DNA of 15,165 nucleotides from an uncultured Clostridia bacterium (GCA_934271245.1 CAKQQY010000038.1:1-15165), one strand, 5' to 3'. Shown: positions 1 through 7,911, counted from the stretch's first letter. A program made the numbers and translations. The notes: generated by a model not told the origin, from the letters alone.

Positions 1-270
1 GTTATCAAGAGATGGAACAATCACAGACTTAAAGAAACCCACGGCGTCGGCCCCGTACACAGAGAAGTCGGTTCTATGGGCGCTAACAGCTCTCCGTCCA
101 GAGTATTCAAAGGCAAACATATGGCCGGTCAGTACGGACACGAGAACGTTACCGTATTAAACCTTGAAGTCGTAAAGGTTGACAAGGAAAGAAACGTTAT
201 CCTTGTTAAGGGCGCGGTCCCCGGTCCCGTAAAAGGAATCGTTACTTTAAGGAACAGCGTTAAAGCGTAA
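1..270 (+). CDS. rplC: 50S ribosomal protein L3, C-terminal part (5' end cut by the window)
   Basis: The frame is open from base 1 and gives 89 residues ending in TAA. It matches the end of bacterial L3: a GSMGANSSPSRVFKGKHMAG stretch followed by the HENVTVLNLEVVKVD strand and the typical VKGAVPGPVKG motif. L3 binds 23S rRNA early in assembly and extends a loop towards the peptidyl transferase centre. More than half of the protein lies upstream of the window. The internal ATG at 76 is a residue of L3 and not a start. Where E. coli L3 carries the glutamine methylated by PrmB (in GSIGQNQ), this protein reads GSMGANS, so that modification is not expected. The next gene, rplD, follows after 11 bases. 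Confidence 0.97.
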   Translation, partial: VIKRWNNHRLKETHGVGPVHREVGSMGANSSPSRVFKGKHMAGQYGHENVTVLNLEVVKVDKERNVILVKGAVPGPVKGIVTLRNSVKA

Positions 271-281
271 GGAGAAAGACA

Positions 282-908
282 ATGCCAAGTGTAACATTAT
301 ATAATATGAAAAAAAGCGTGGTAGGCAATCTTGAATTACCCGACGCTTTGTTTAATGCAGAATACAACGAACCCGTTATTCATCAGGCTGTCGTAACCAG
401 ACTCGCTAACGAAAGACAGGGTACGAAAAGCACTCTTACTCGTACGGAAGTTCGCGGCGGCGGCGCAAAGCCTTACCGTCAGAAAGGTACCGGCAGAGCA
501 AGACAAGGTTCTATCAGGAGCCCTCAATGGGTTAAGGGCGGCGTAGTCTTCGCTCCCAAGTCGAGAGATTTCTCCAAGAAAATGAACGCAAAAGCCAGAA
601 AGGTTGCTTTATTTTCCGCTTTATCTCAGAAAATCAGAGATGACGAAGTATTCTTTATCGACGAAATAAAAGTTGAAGCTCCCAAAACGAAAGAAATGGC
701 AACGTTCTTAAAAACGTTCGGAATCGAAAAAACGGCGCTTATCGTTATGGACAACAACGACGACGCGGTTATCAAAGCGTGCGCTAACATCGCCGCGTTG
801 ACCACTCTGAACGTCAACCAGATCAGCGTTTACGAAATCGTTAAAAACGCAACGATCGTTATTTCCAAGAAGGCTGCCGAACAAATTAAGGAGGTCTACG
901 GAGAATAA
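282..908 (+). CDS. rplD: 50S ribosomal protein L4
   Basis: L4 is an assembly-initiating 23S rRNA protein whose long loop lines the nascent peptide exit tunnel. The 208 residues are a normal length for the family. The hallmark tunnel-loop segment is clear at about residues 48-95: STLTRTEVRGGGAKPYRQKG, then GTGRARQGSIRSPQWVKGG and VVFAPKSRDF. The start is set by GGAG at 271-274, just after the rplC stop, with 7 bases to the ATG. In gamma-proteobacteria L4 also represses its own S10 operon. The S10 leader lies outside this window, so nothing can be said about that here. The stop codon overlaps the rplW start by one base. Confidence 0.98.
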   Translation: MPSVTLYNMKKSVVGNLELPDALFNAEYNEPVIHQAVVTRLANERQGTKSTLTRTEVRGGGAKPYRQKGTGRARQGSIRSPQWVKGGVVFAPKSRDFSKKMNAKARKVALFSALSQKIRDDEVFFIDEIKVEAPKTKEMATFLKTFGIEKTALIVMDNNDDAVIKACANIAALTTLNVNQISVYEIVKNATIVISKKAAEQIKEVYGE

Positions 909-1198
909 TGGCTGCACATGATATTATAATTAAACCCTTGCTTTCCGAAAAGAGTTACGCAGGGATAAAAAATAAGAAATATTCCTTTATAGTGGCAAAG
1001 AACGCTAACAAAACGCAGATTAAACTCGCTATCGAAGAAATTTTCGGCGTTAAGGTCGAAAAAGTCAACACGGCGATCGTCGGCGGCAAATTGAAAAGAC
1101 AAGGCAAGTACGAAGGTTATACTCCCGACTACAAAAAAGCCATCGTTCAATTGAAGAAAGACAGCAAATCGATCGAATTCTTCGATTCTCTGTCTTAA
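908..1198 (+). CDS. rplW: 50S ribosomal protein L23
   Basis: L23 sits at the exit of the peptide tunnel and is the docking site for trigger factor and signal recognition particle. The 96 residues are a normal length. The N-terminal IIIKPLLSEKSY motif is diagnostic, and the basic KLKRQGKYEGYTPDYKKAIV region matches the family's rRNA-binding loop. The gene starts inside the rplD stop (TAATG), so translation is probably coupled. An AAGGAGG at 888-894 inside the end of rplD provides the ribosome binding site, with GGAGA closer to the start. Confidence 0.97.
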   Translation: MAAHDIIIKPLLSEKSYAGIKNKKYSFIVAKNANKTQIKLAIEEIFGVKVEKVNTAIVGGKLKRQGKYEGYTPDYKKAIVQLKKDSKSIEFFDSLS

Positions 1199-1216
1199 TA
1201 GAAGGAGATAATTAAA

Positions 1217-2044
<828 letters not shown>

Positions 2045-2054
2045 GGAGACAAGT

Positions 2055-2333
2055 ATGAGTAGAAGCGTTAAAAAAGGTCCTTATATAGAACCTAAACTCT
2101 TAAAGAGAATTGAAGAATTAAACGATAAAAACGAAAAGAAAGTCTTAAAGACTTGGTCGAGATCTTCCACGATATTCCCCCAGATGGTAGGACATACCAT
2201 CGCGGTATACGACGGAAGAAAACACGTACCCGTATACGTAACCGAAGATATGGTTGGTTGCAAGTTGGGTGAATTCGCTCCCACGAGAACCTTTAAAGGT
2301 CACGGCGGCGAAAAAACGACCGGTGCCAGATAG
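2055..2333 (+). CDS. rpsS: 30S ribosomal protein S19
   Basis: S19 binds the 16S rRNA 3' domain in the 30S head, next to S13, and contacts the A-site finger bridge. The 92 residues match the family length. The MSRSVKKGPYIE start and the central STIFPQMVGHTIAVYDGRKH motif, followed by VYVTEDMVGCKLGEFAPTRT, are diagnostic. AAGGAG at 2043-2048 gives the start. The gene ends in TAG, which is followed directly by the ribosome binding site of rplV. Confidence 0.98.
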   Translation: MSRSVKKGPYIEPKLLKRIEELNDKNEKKVLKTWSRSSTIFPQMVGHTIAVYDGRKHVPVYVTEDMVGCKLGEFAPTRTFKGHGGEKTTGAR

Positions 2334-2343
2334 GAGGCGTACA

Positions 2344-2730
2344 ATGGCAAAAAATATGAGAGAAAAATCCGCAAGGATTGAAGAATTAAGAGATAAACGC
2401 CCGAAGGCGATCGCCAAACACGTAAGGATTTCTCCTTATAAGGTCAGAATCGTTCTCGATATCATCAGGGGCAAGGGTTACAAAGAAGCCGTAGCGATTT
2501 TGGAAAACACTCCGAAGTCGGCTTCCGAACCCATTAAAAAGGTTATCATGTCCGCCGCGGCTAACGCAGAACACAACTTGGGATTGAATAAAGACAATCT
2601 TTACGTTGCGGAAGCGTATGCCGATCAGGGTCCCACGCTTAAGAGGGTAAACCCCGTTTCCAAGGGCAGAGCGTACAGAATCTTAAAACGTACCAGCCAC
2701 ATAACCGTAGTGCTGGACGCAAAGGCGTAA
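2344..2730 (+). CDS. rplV: 50S ribosomal protein L22
   Basis: L22 contacts all domains of 23S rRNA and helps form the tunnel constriction with L4. I place the start at 2344 (MAKNMREKSARIEELRDKRP), giving 128 residues, because AGGAGG at 2332-2337 lies 6 bases upstream. The same frame is open further up, to an ATG at 2254, but that reading would overlap rpsS and has no family support. The core (AKHVRISPYKVRIVLDIIRG) and the basic tunnel hairpin (GPTLKRVNPVSKGRAYRILK) are clear. The N-terminus is somewhat longer than the shortest L22 proteins, with a charged helix before the core. Confidence 0.97.
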   Translation: MAKNMREKSARIEELRDKRPKAIAKHVRISPYKVRIVLDIIRGKGYKEAVAILENTPKSASEPIKKVIMSAAANAEHNLGLNKDNLYVAEAYADQGPTLKRVNPVSKGRAYRILKRTSHITVVLDAKA

Positions 2731-2742
2731 TGGAGGACAATT

Positions 2743-3411
2743 ATGGGACAGAAAGTTAATCCGCACGGACTCAGAGTCGGTGTAATTAAAGATTGGGACA
2801 CCCAGTGGTTTGCCGATAAAAAAGATTTCGCGGCAAACATTAAAGAAGATTACGAAATCCGTAACACTTTAAAGAAAAAATATTATCAGGCTGCAATTTC
2901 CAAAATAAATATCGAAAGAGCGGCTTCCAAACTTACCATAACCGTTTATACGGCTCGCCCCGGCGTTCTTATCGGTAAACAAGGCGCGGAAATCGAAGAA
3001 ATCAAAAAAGCGGTCGCTAAAATCTGCAAAGGCAAACAGATTTCCATAAACATTTCCGAAGTTAAAAAACCCGACGCGGACGCTCAACTCATCGCGGAAA
3101 GCATCGCTTCTCAACTTGAAAAGCGCGTATCTTTCAGAAGAGCGATGAAACAGGCTATCGGCCGTTCTATGAGAAGCGGTCTTAAAGGCGTTAAGGTTTG
3201 CGTCAGCGGCAGACTCGACGGCGCTGAAATCGCAAGATCGGAAAGTTACCACGAGGGTTCCATTCCGCTTCAGACGCTCAGAGCGAACATCGACTACGGT
3301 TTCGCGGAAGCGCACACGACTTTCGGTGTTATCGGCGTAAAATGCTGGACGTATAAGGGCGAAGTTATAGGCGCTCCTAAAAAGAATAAGGTTGAAGGAG
3401 GCGAAGCGTAA
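2743..3411 (+). CDS. rpsC: 30S ribosomal protein S3
   Basis: S3 lies at the mRNA entry channel of the 30S subunit. The 222 residues fit the family. The N-terminus MGQKVNPHGLRVGV is diagnostic. A type II KH domain covers about residues 38-107, with its GXXG loop as GKQG at 78-81. The C-terminal domain contains RRAMKQAIGRSMRSG, a region linked in E. coli to mRNA unwinding at the entry site, followed by CVSGRLDGAEIARSE. GGAGG at 2732-2736 gives the start. The rplP start is only two bases beyond the stop, suggesting coupling. Confidence 0.98.
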   Translation: MGQKVNPHGLRVGVIKDWDTQWFADKKDFAANIKEDYEIRNTLKKKYYQAAISKINIERAASKLTITVYTARPGVLIGKQGAEIEEIKKAVAKICKGKQISINISEVKKPDADAQLIAESIASQLEKRVSFRRAMKQAIGRSMRSGLKGVKVCVSGRLDGAEIARSESYHEGSIPLQTLRANIDYGFAEAHTTFGVIGVKCWTYKGEVIGAPKKNKVEGGEA

Positions 3412-3413
3412 TT

Positions 3414-3860
3414 ATGTTGATGCCTAAACGTGTTAAAAGAAGAAGAGTTCACCGCGGCAGAATGACCGGTAAATGCAACAAAGGCAATAAATTGGCTTAC
3501 GGTACTTACGGTTTAATCTCTACCGAACCCGGTTGGATTAAAGCAAATCAGATCGAAGCGGCGCGTGTCGCCTGCACGAGATTTATTAAACGTGGCGGTC
3601 AGGTCTGGATCGATATATTTCCCCAGAAACCTGTAACCAAAAAACCTGCCGACAGCCGTATGGGTAGCGGTAAAGGTTCCGTAGAATTCTGGGTAGCGGT
3701 TGTTAAACCCGGCAGAGTTCTGTTCGAAATGGCAGGCGTCTCCGAAGACGTCGCAAAAGAAGCGTTAAGACTCGCCGGACATAAACTTCCCGTTAAAACG
3801 AAGTTTATCAAGAGAGAAGAAGTCGCTCAAGAAATTAAAGAAGAAGGCGGTGAAGGTTAA
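3414..3860 (+). CDS. rplP: 50S ribosomal protein L16
   Basis: L16 organises the tRNA A-site region of the 50S subunit. The family N-terminus MLMPKRVKRRRVHRGRMTG is present, and GGAGG at 3397-3401, within the end of rpsC, favours the first ATG (3414) over the second (3420). The core PGWIKANQIEAARVACTRF, the segment FPQKPVTKKPADSRMGSGKG and the end RLAGHKLPVKTKF are typical. At 148 residues it is a little longer than usual because of an acidic tail (EEVAQEIKEEGGEG, 135-148) after the conserved end. The stop overlaps the rpmC start by one base (TAATG). Confidence 0.98.
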   Translation: MLMPKRVKRRRVHRGRMTGKCNKGNKLAYGTYGLISTEPGWIKANQIEAARVACTRFIKRGGQVWIDIFPQKPVTKKPADSRMGSGKGSVEFWVAVVKPGRVLFEMAGVSEDVAKEALRLAGHKLPVKTKFIKREEVAQEIKEEGGEG

Positions 3861-4060
3861 TGAAAACGAAAGAATTTCGCGAATTGACTGTGGACGAATT
3901 AAACACTAAACTCAAGGAGTTATCCGAAGAATTGTTTAACCTTCGTTTCCGTCACGCAATAGGTCAGTTGGAAAATCCCGCGGCTCTTAAAAACTGCAAG
4001 AGAGACATTGCAAAGGTTAAGACCCTTTTAAGAGAAAAGGAATTACAGGCTAAGGCGTAG
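3860..4060 (+). CDS. rpmC: 50S ribosomal protein L29
   Basis: L29 is a small helical hairpin protein next to L23 at the tunnel exit. The 66 residues begin MKTKEFRELTVDELNTKL and include the family's central ELFNLRFRHAIGQLENPAAL segment, then a second helix carrying KRDIAKVKTLLREKE. The start lies within the rplP stop. No strong ribosome binding site is seen immediately upstream (only GGCGG and GAAGG), so coupled translation from rplP is likely. The gene ends in TAG. Confidence 0.96.
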   Translation: MKTKEFRELTVDELNTKLKELSEELFNLRFRHAIGQLENPAALKNCKRDIAKVKTLLREKELQAKA

Positions 4061-4074
4061 TCGAGGAGTATGTT

Positions 4075-4329
4075 ATGGAAAGAAATTTAAGAAAAGAAAG
4101 AGTCGGCGTAGTTGTTTCCGACAAGATGGATAAAACGGTCGTCGTTGCCATCGAAGAAAGATATAAACATCCTTTATATAAGAAAACAGTTAAAAAGACT
4201 CATAAATTCAAAGCGCACGACGAACTTAATTCGTGCGGCATCGGTGACAAGGTTTTAATCGTTGAAACCAGAAAATTGTCCAAAGATAAAAACTGGAGAG
4301 TTGCCGAAATTATCGAAAAGGCTAAATAA
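4075..4329 (+). CDS. rpsQ: 30S ribosomal protein S17
   Basis: S17 is a primary 16S rRNA binder of the 30S body with an OB-fold. The 84 residues match the family: RKERVGVVVSDKMDKTVVVA at about 6-25, HPLYKKTVKKTHKFKAHDE in the middle, and the late motif GDKVLIVETRKLSKDKNWRV. GAGGAG at 4062-4067 lies 7 bases before the ATG. It is the last gene of the S10 group; rplN of the spc group follows after 11 bases with no terminator, so the two operons are fused. Confidence 0.97.
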   Translation: MERNLRKERVGVVVSDKMDKTVVVAIEERYKHPLYKKTVKKTHKFKAHDELNSCGIGDKVLIVETRKLSKDKNWRVAEIIEKAK

Positions 4330-4340
4330 GGAGAAGCAGA

Positions 4341-4709
4341 ATGATACAACCTTTTACAAGATTGAAAGCGGCGGACAACTCCGGCGCCAAAGAGTTAATG
4401 TGTATTAAAGTTTTGGGCGGCTCCTTCAGACGTACGGGCAACATCGGCGACGTTATCGTAGCGAGCGTTAAAACCGCAACCCCCGGCGGAGCGGTTAAAA
4501 AAGGCGACGTAGTTAAGGCGGTTATCGTCAGGTCTACCAGCGGCGTTCGTCGTAACGACGGTACTTACGTCAGATTCGACGAAAACGCGGCGGTTATCAT
4601 CGACGCGCAGAAACAACCCCGCGGAACCCGTATCTTTGGGCCTATCGCGAGAGAACTCCGCGATAAAGATTATATGCGTATAATTTCGCTCGCGCCCGAA
4701 GTGTTATAA
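4341..4709 (+). CDS. rplN: 50S ribosomal protein L14
   Basis: L14 forms part of the intersubunit bridge with 16S rRNA h14 and is the target of the silencing factor RsfS in many bacteria. The 122 residues are the exact usual length. Diagnostic segments are MIQPFTRLKAADNSGAKEL, IGDVIVASVKTATPGGAVKK, VRFDENAAVIID and PRGTRIFGPIARELRDK, ending in SLAPEVL. AAGGAG at 4328-4333 sets the start. In many bacteria a promoter separates this gene from rpsQ; with only 11 bases between them none fits here. Confidence 0.98.
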   Translation: MIQPFTRLKAADNSGAKELMCIKVLGGSFRRTGNIGDVIVASVKTATPGGAVKKGDVVKAVIVRSTSGVRRNDGTYVRFDENAAVIIDAQKQPRGTRIFGPIARELRDKDYMRIISLAPEVL

Positions 4710-4720
4710 GGAGAAAAACT

Positions 4721-5113
4721 ATGAAAGTTAAAAAGAACGACACGGTTTTGGTTTTAACAGGAAAGGACGCAGGAAAAACCGCGAAGGTTTTAGTCGCTCT
4801 TCCCAAGGCTAACAGAGTTGTGGTTGACGGCGTCAACGTACAGAAAAAACATAAAAAAGCAAGAAACGCGCAGGAAGTAAGTTCCATTAAAGAACAAGCA
4901 GGTCCTATCGATGCAAGCAACGTTATGGTAGTTTGCCCGGCATGCGGCAAGGCGACCAGAGTCGCTTACAAAGTCGAAGGGGATAAGAAAGCGCGTATCT
5001 GCAAAAAATGCGGAGCGCTCCTCGACGCGACCAAAGAAGCGAAAGAAGTAAAGAAAACCGCTAAAAGAAAAACTAAAAAAGCGACCGCGGAAGAATCTGC
5101 GGAAAACAAATAA
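4721..5113 (+). CDS. rplX: 50S ribosomal protein L24 with zinc ribbon and lysine-rich tail
   Basis: L24 starts 50S assembly by binding the 5' domain of 23S rRNA. The KOW motif occupies the N-terminus (KNDTVLVLTGKDAGKTAKVL, about 5-24), followed by VVVDGVNVQKKHKK. Residues 72-97 form a four-cysteine zinc ribbon (C72, C75, C94, C97 in CPAC and CKKC), found in a subset of bacterial L24 proteins. At 130 residues it is longer than the usual 100-110 because of a tail from about 103 that is rich in lysine, alanine, threonine and glutamate (KEVKKTAKRKTKKATAEES). The tail looks disordered and its role is unknown. AAGGAG at 4708-4713 gives the start. Confidence 0.97.
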   Translation: MKVKKNDTVLVLTGKDAGKTAKVLVALPKANRVVVDGVNVQKKHKKARNAQEVSSIKEQAGPIDASNVMVVCPACGKATRVAYKVEGDKKARICKKCGALLDATKEAKEVKKTAKRKTKKATAEESAENK

Positions 5114-5128
5114 CGGAGGATAACATAA

Positions 5129-5722
5129 ATGGCTGAAAAGAAAACTCAGGTTGCTAAAGAATCTGTAACCGAGAAAACTCCGAACAGAATCAAAACGTTA
5201 TATAAAGAACAGGTTGTTCCCGCTCTTATCAAAAAGTTCAATTACGCTAACGTAAATCAGGTTCCGAAACTCGTTAAAATAACGATCAACTCCGGTCTCG
5301 GCGACGTAAAAGACAACAGCAAGAGCGTTCAACTCGCGCAGGAAGAATTAAAACAGATTTCCGGTCAGAAACCCGTTCTTACGCAGGCTAAAAAATCCGT
5401 TGCAAACTTCAAAATCAGAGAAGGAATGAACGTTGGTATGAAAGTTACTCTTCGCGGAACGAGGATGTACGAATTCTTCGATAAACTCGTTTCTCTCGCT
5501 CTTCCGAGAGTCAGAGACTTCAGAGGCGTTCCCAACAAATCCTTCGACGGAAGAGGAAACTACGCAATGGGCGTTAAAGAACAACTTATCTTCCCCGAAA
5601 TTTCTTACGATCAGGTAGAAAAAGTAAGAGGATTCGATATTTGTTTCACGACTACTGCAAATACTGACGAAGAGGCAAGAGAACTTTTAGCGCTTCTCGG
5701 AATGCCCTTCGCTAACAAGTAA
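5129..5722 (+). CDS. rplE: 50S ribosomal protein L5 with N-terminal extension
   Basis: L5 binds 5S rRNA and, with L18, docks it on the 50S central protuberance; it also contacts P-site tRNA. The core begins at about residue 20 (RIKTLYKEQVVPALIKKFNY) and includes VPKLVKITINSGLGD, GQKPVLTQAKKSVANFKIRE, GMKVTLRG and RDFRGVPNKSFDGRGNY, ending in ELLALLGMPF. The 197 residues exceed the usual length of about 180 by the charged N-terminus (MAEKKTQVAKESVTEKTP). I keep the first ATG because CGGAGG at 5114-5119 lies 9 bases upstream, and no in-frame ATG nearer the core has a better site. Confidence 0.97.
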   Translation: MAEKKTQVAKESVTEKTPNRIKTLYKEQVVPALIKKFNYANVNQVPKLVKITINSGLGDVKDNSKSVQLAQEELKQISGQKPVLTQAKKSVANFKIREGMNVGMKVTLRGTRMYEFFDKLVSLALPRVRDFRGVPNKSFDGRGNYAMGVKEQLIFPEISYDQVEKVRGFDICFTTTANTDEEARELLALLGMPFANK

Positions 5723-5742
5723 GGTTATAAGGAGATACAAAA

Positions 5743-5928
5743 ATGGCTAAAAAAGCGATGATAAATAAACAGCAGAGACCTGCTAAATTTTCCACCAGAG
5801 CCTATACCAGATGCAGTATTTGCGGACGTCCCCACGCGGTTTTGAAAAAATACGGTATTTGCCGTATCTGCTTCAGAAACCTTGCTTATAAGGGTCAGAT
5901 TCCCGGCATTAAAAAGGCTAGTTGGTAA
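5743..5928 (+). CDS. rpsZ: 30S ribosomal protein S14, small zinc-binding type
   Basis: S14 completes the 30S head late in assembly. This is the short type (61 residues) with a four-cysteine zinc site: C24 and C27 (CSIC) and C40 and C43 (CRIC). It carries the family's RPAKFSTRAYTRC lead-in and the FRNLAYKGQIPGIKKASW end. Many bacteria carry the longer zinc-free rpsN elsewhere for zinc starvation; none is visible in this window. AAGGAGA at 5729-5735 gives the start. The gene sits between rplE and rpsH in the standard spc order. Confidence 0.98.
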   Translation: MAKKAMINKQQRPAKFSTRAYTRCSICGRPHAVLKKYGICRICFRNLAYKGQIPGIKKASW

Positions 5929-5942
5929 AGGAGGAAAAGAAA

Positions 5943-6329
5943 ATGACAGACGTTATTGCGGATATGCTTACGAGAATCAGAAACGCTCTCAATGCAAAAC
6001 ACGAAACAGTTGAAATCCCTGCTTCCAACACTAAAAAGGCTATTGCCGAAATTTTATTGAAAGAAGGTTACGTCGCAGACGTTAAATACGAAGACGGCGT
6101 TCAGGGTACGATTATCATTACTCTTAAATACGAAGGAAATCAGAAAGTTATTTCCGGACTTAAAAGAGTCAGCAAACCCGGTTTGAGAGTTTACGTCGGA
6201 ACGGACGAAATTCCCCAGGTACTCGGCGGATTAGGTATTGCGATTTTATCTACTTCCAAAGGCGTTTTAACCGGTAAAGAAGCAAAGAAATTACATCAGG
6301 GCGGGGAAGTTCTCGCTTACGTTTGGTAG
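5943..6329 (+). CDS. rpsH: 30S ribosomal protein S8
   Basis: S8 is a primary binder of the central domain of 16S rRNA. I start it at the ATG at 5943 (MTDVIADMLTRIRNA), giving 128 residues, because AAAGGAGG at 5927-5934 sits 8 bases upstream and family members begin this way. A TTG at 5922 in the same frame would add seven residues encoded by the ribosome binding site itself, and is rejected. The C-terminal signature GIAILSTSKGVLTGKEAKK is present, ending in GEVLAYVW. In E. coli S8 represses the spc operon through the start of rplE; I see no obvious copy of that target here. The gene ends in TAG. Confidence 0.98.
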   Translation: MTDVIADMLTRIRNALNAKHETVEIPASNTKKAIAEILLKEGYVADVKYEDGVQGTIIITLKYEGNQKVISGLKRVSKPGLRVYVGTDEIPQVLGGLGIAILSTSKGVLTGKEAKKLHQGGEVLAYVW

Positions 6330-6339
6330 GAGGTTATAT

Positions 6340-6885
6340 ATGTCCAGAATTGGTAACGAAATTATTCATATCCCCGCAGGCGTAACGGTTGACGTTAGCA
6401 ACAACGTAATCACCGTAAAAGGACCGAAAGGCACCCTTTCTCAGGAATACGACCCCATCATTACGCCCGCAGTCGAAGGCAACGTAGTTAAATTTACGAG
6501 AGCCGACGATTTAGGACCTACGAAAGCGAAACACGGTTTATACAGAGCGCTTACCGCTAACATGGTTAAGGGCGTAACCGAAGGTTATCAGAAAAACCTT
6601 ATCATCAACGGCGTAGGTTACAAGGTTGCGAAACAGGGTAACAAAGTCGTTCTCAACGTAGGCTTTTCTCACCCCGTAGAAGTCGCCGAAGTCGAAGGAA
6701 TTTCTCTTGAATGCCCCTCCGCGAACGAAATCGTGGTTAAAGGCATCAACAAAGAAAAAGTCGGACAGTTCGCGGCGATGGTTCGCAGCATCAGAGAACC
6801 CGAACCTTATCACGGATACGGTATTCGTTATAACGACGAAGTTATCGAAAGAAAGGTCGGTAAAGCAGCCGGTTCCAAAGGCTAA
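6340..6885 (+). CDS. rplF: 50S ribosomal protein L6
   Basis: L6 lies at the base of the L7/L12 stalk near the sarcin-ricin loop and affects elongation factor binding. The 181 residues form two repeated alpha/beta domains. The N-terminal part opens MSRIGNEIIHIPAGVTV with VITVKGPKGTLS, and the middle holds LIINGVGYKVAKQGNKV. The C-terminal domain ends with QFAAMVRSIREPEPYHGYGI. In many relatives the end reads EPYKGKGIRY, so the YHGYGIRY here is a mild variant. AGGAGG at 6328-6333 overlaps the rpsH stop. A structured 92-base gap follows before rplR. Confidence 0.98.
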   Translation: MSRIGNEIIHIPAGVTVDVSNNVITVKGPKGTLSQEYDPIITPAVEGNVVKFTRADDLGPTKAKHGLYRALTANMVKGVTEGYQKNLIINGVGYKVAKQGNKVVLNVGFSHPVEVAEVEGISLECPSANEIVVKGINKEKVGQFAAMVRSIREPEPYHGYGIRYNDEVIERKVGKAAGSKG

Positions 6886-6977
6886 GTTTTAAATCACTTT
6901 TAGTGGACCCGCTAAATCGGGCGGGTCTGCCGAGTGCGATTTATATCGCGAAAAGTAATTAAATAGGAGTAAAAACG
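6886..6977 (+). promoter_or_regulatory. Structured gap between rplF and rplR, possible cis-acting RNA element
   Basis: This 92-base gap breaks the tight spacing of the spc genes. It can form three consecutive hairpins. The first is weak (CACT 6895-6898 with AGTG 6902-6905). The second is strong (GACCCGC 6906-6912 with GCGGGTC 6921-6927). The third has GCGAT 6936-6940 with ATCGC 6945-6949 and a TTAT loop. ACTTTT (6896-6901) could also pair with AAAAGT (6951-6956) to enclose the two larger hairpins. No T-run follows any stem, so it is not an intrinsic terminator. Regulation or RNA processing is my inference. The rplR ribosome binding site (AGGAG, 6965-6969) lies after the fold. Confidence 0.5.
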
Positions 6978-7346
6978 ATGATTACTAAAATCAATAAAAA
7001 CAAAGACAGACTTAAAAGACATAAAAGAGTCAGATCTAAGGTCAAAGGCACCGCGGAAACGCCCAGACTTTGCGTTTATCGCAGCACGACCCATATCTAC
7101 GCTCAGATAATCGATGACGTAAAGGGTAACACCTTGGTAACGGCTTCCACTCTCGACAAAGAGATTAAAGGAACGCTCGAAGGCAAAGACAAAAAAGCGC
7201 AGGCATACGCCGTCGGCGAATTGATTGCGAAGAAGGCAAAGGCGAAAAAGATTACCGCGGTCGTATTCGACAGAGGCGGCTATCTCTATACCGGACGCGT
7301 CGAGAACTTAGCCGAAGGCGCCAGAAAGGGCGGCTTAACGTTCTAA
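6978..7346 (+). CDS. rplR: 50S ribosomal protein L18
   Basis: L18 binds 5S rRNA and, with L5, anchors it to the 50S central protuberance. The 122 residues begin MITKINKNKDRLKRHKRVRS. The basic N-terminal tail is followed by ETPRLCVYRSTTHIYAQIID, and the C-terminus has the family motif VVFDRGGYLYTGRVENLAEG with ARKGGLTF at the end. AGGAG at 6965-6969 lies 8 bases before the ATG. It is separated from rplF by an unusually long structured gap, so its output may be set apart from the genes upstream. Confidence 0.98.
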   Translation: MITKINKNKDRLKRHKRVRSKVKGTAETPRLCVYRSTTHIYAQIIDDVKGNTLVTASTLDKEIKGTLEGKDKKAQAYAVGELIAKKAKAKKITAVVFDRGGYLYTGRVENLAEGARKGGLTF

Positions 7347-7374
7347 GCCTAAAAAATCAAGGAGAAAATCAATT

Positions 7375-7896
7375 ATGGCAAGAGATAATAACAGAGCACC
7401 CAAAAAAGTCGAAGAAAACGACGGATTGATTAAAAAACTTATTTCCGTTAACCGCGTAACCAAGGTTGTTAAAGGCGGTAAAAATATGAGATTCGCTGCT
7501 TTCGTAGTCGTAGGCGACGGCGCAGGCAAAATCGGATACGCTCTCGGTAAATCCACCGAAGTTCCCGAAGCAATCGACAAAGCGACCGCAAGGGCTAAAA
7601 AGAATATGACTGCTTGTTCTATTCTCGGAACGAGTATTCCTCACGAAGTTTTAGGTCAGTTCGGCAGAGGTTCCGTTCTTATGATGCCTGCTTCCGAAGG
7701 TACCGGCGTTATCGCGGGCGGCCCCGTTCGTGCGGTAATGGAAGCGGTCGGAATTAAAGATATCAGAACCAAATCTCACGGAACAAATAACCCCATCAAC
7801 TGCGTTAAAGCGGCTGTCGAAGGGTTGAGATCATTAAGAACGGCGGAACAAGTTGCGGCTATCCGCGGCAAAACCGTCGAAGAAATCAACGGTTAA
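7375..7896 (+). CDS. rpsE: 30S ribosomal protein S5
   Basis: S5 lies on the back of the 30S subunit near S4 and influences accuracy and mRNA unwinding. The 173 residues contain the double-stranded RNA-binding-like N-terminal domain (SVNRVTKVVKGGKNMRFAAF, about 24-43, then VVVGDGAGKIGYALGK). The C-terminal domain follows with SIPHEVLGQFGRGSVLMMPA, SEGTGVIAGGPVRAVMEAVG and SHGTNNPINCVKA. The VKGG loop and VNRV strand, where spectinomycin-resistance changes occur in other bacteria, look unaltered. AAGGAG at 7359-7364 gives the start. Confidence 0.98.
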   Translation: MARDNNRAPKKVEENDGLIKKLISVNRVTKVVKGGKNMRFAAFVVVGDGAGKIGYALGKSTEVPEAIDKATARAKKNMTACSILGTSIPHEVLGQFGRGSVLMMPASEGTGVIAGGPVRAVMEAVGIKDIRTKSHGTNNPINCVKAAVEGLRSLRTAEQVAAIRGKTVEEING

Positions 7897-7911
7897 GGAG
7901 GTACTTTTATC

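Noticed and set aside
2254..2343. Longer upstream start for L22
   Set aside because: It would overlap rpsS by 80 bases, has no family similarity, and a proper ribosome binding site serves the ATG at 2344.
5922..5942. TTG start seven codons upstream for S8
   Set aside because: Those codons are the ribosome binding site region; the ATG at 5943 matches family N-termini.
6903..6962. GTG-started 19-codon frame in the rplF-rplR gap
   Set aside because: There is no ribosome binding site, and an open frame this short is expected by chance.
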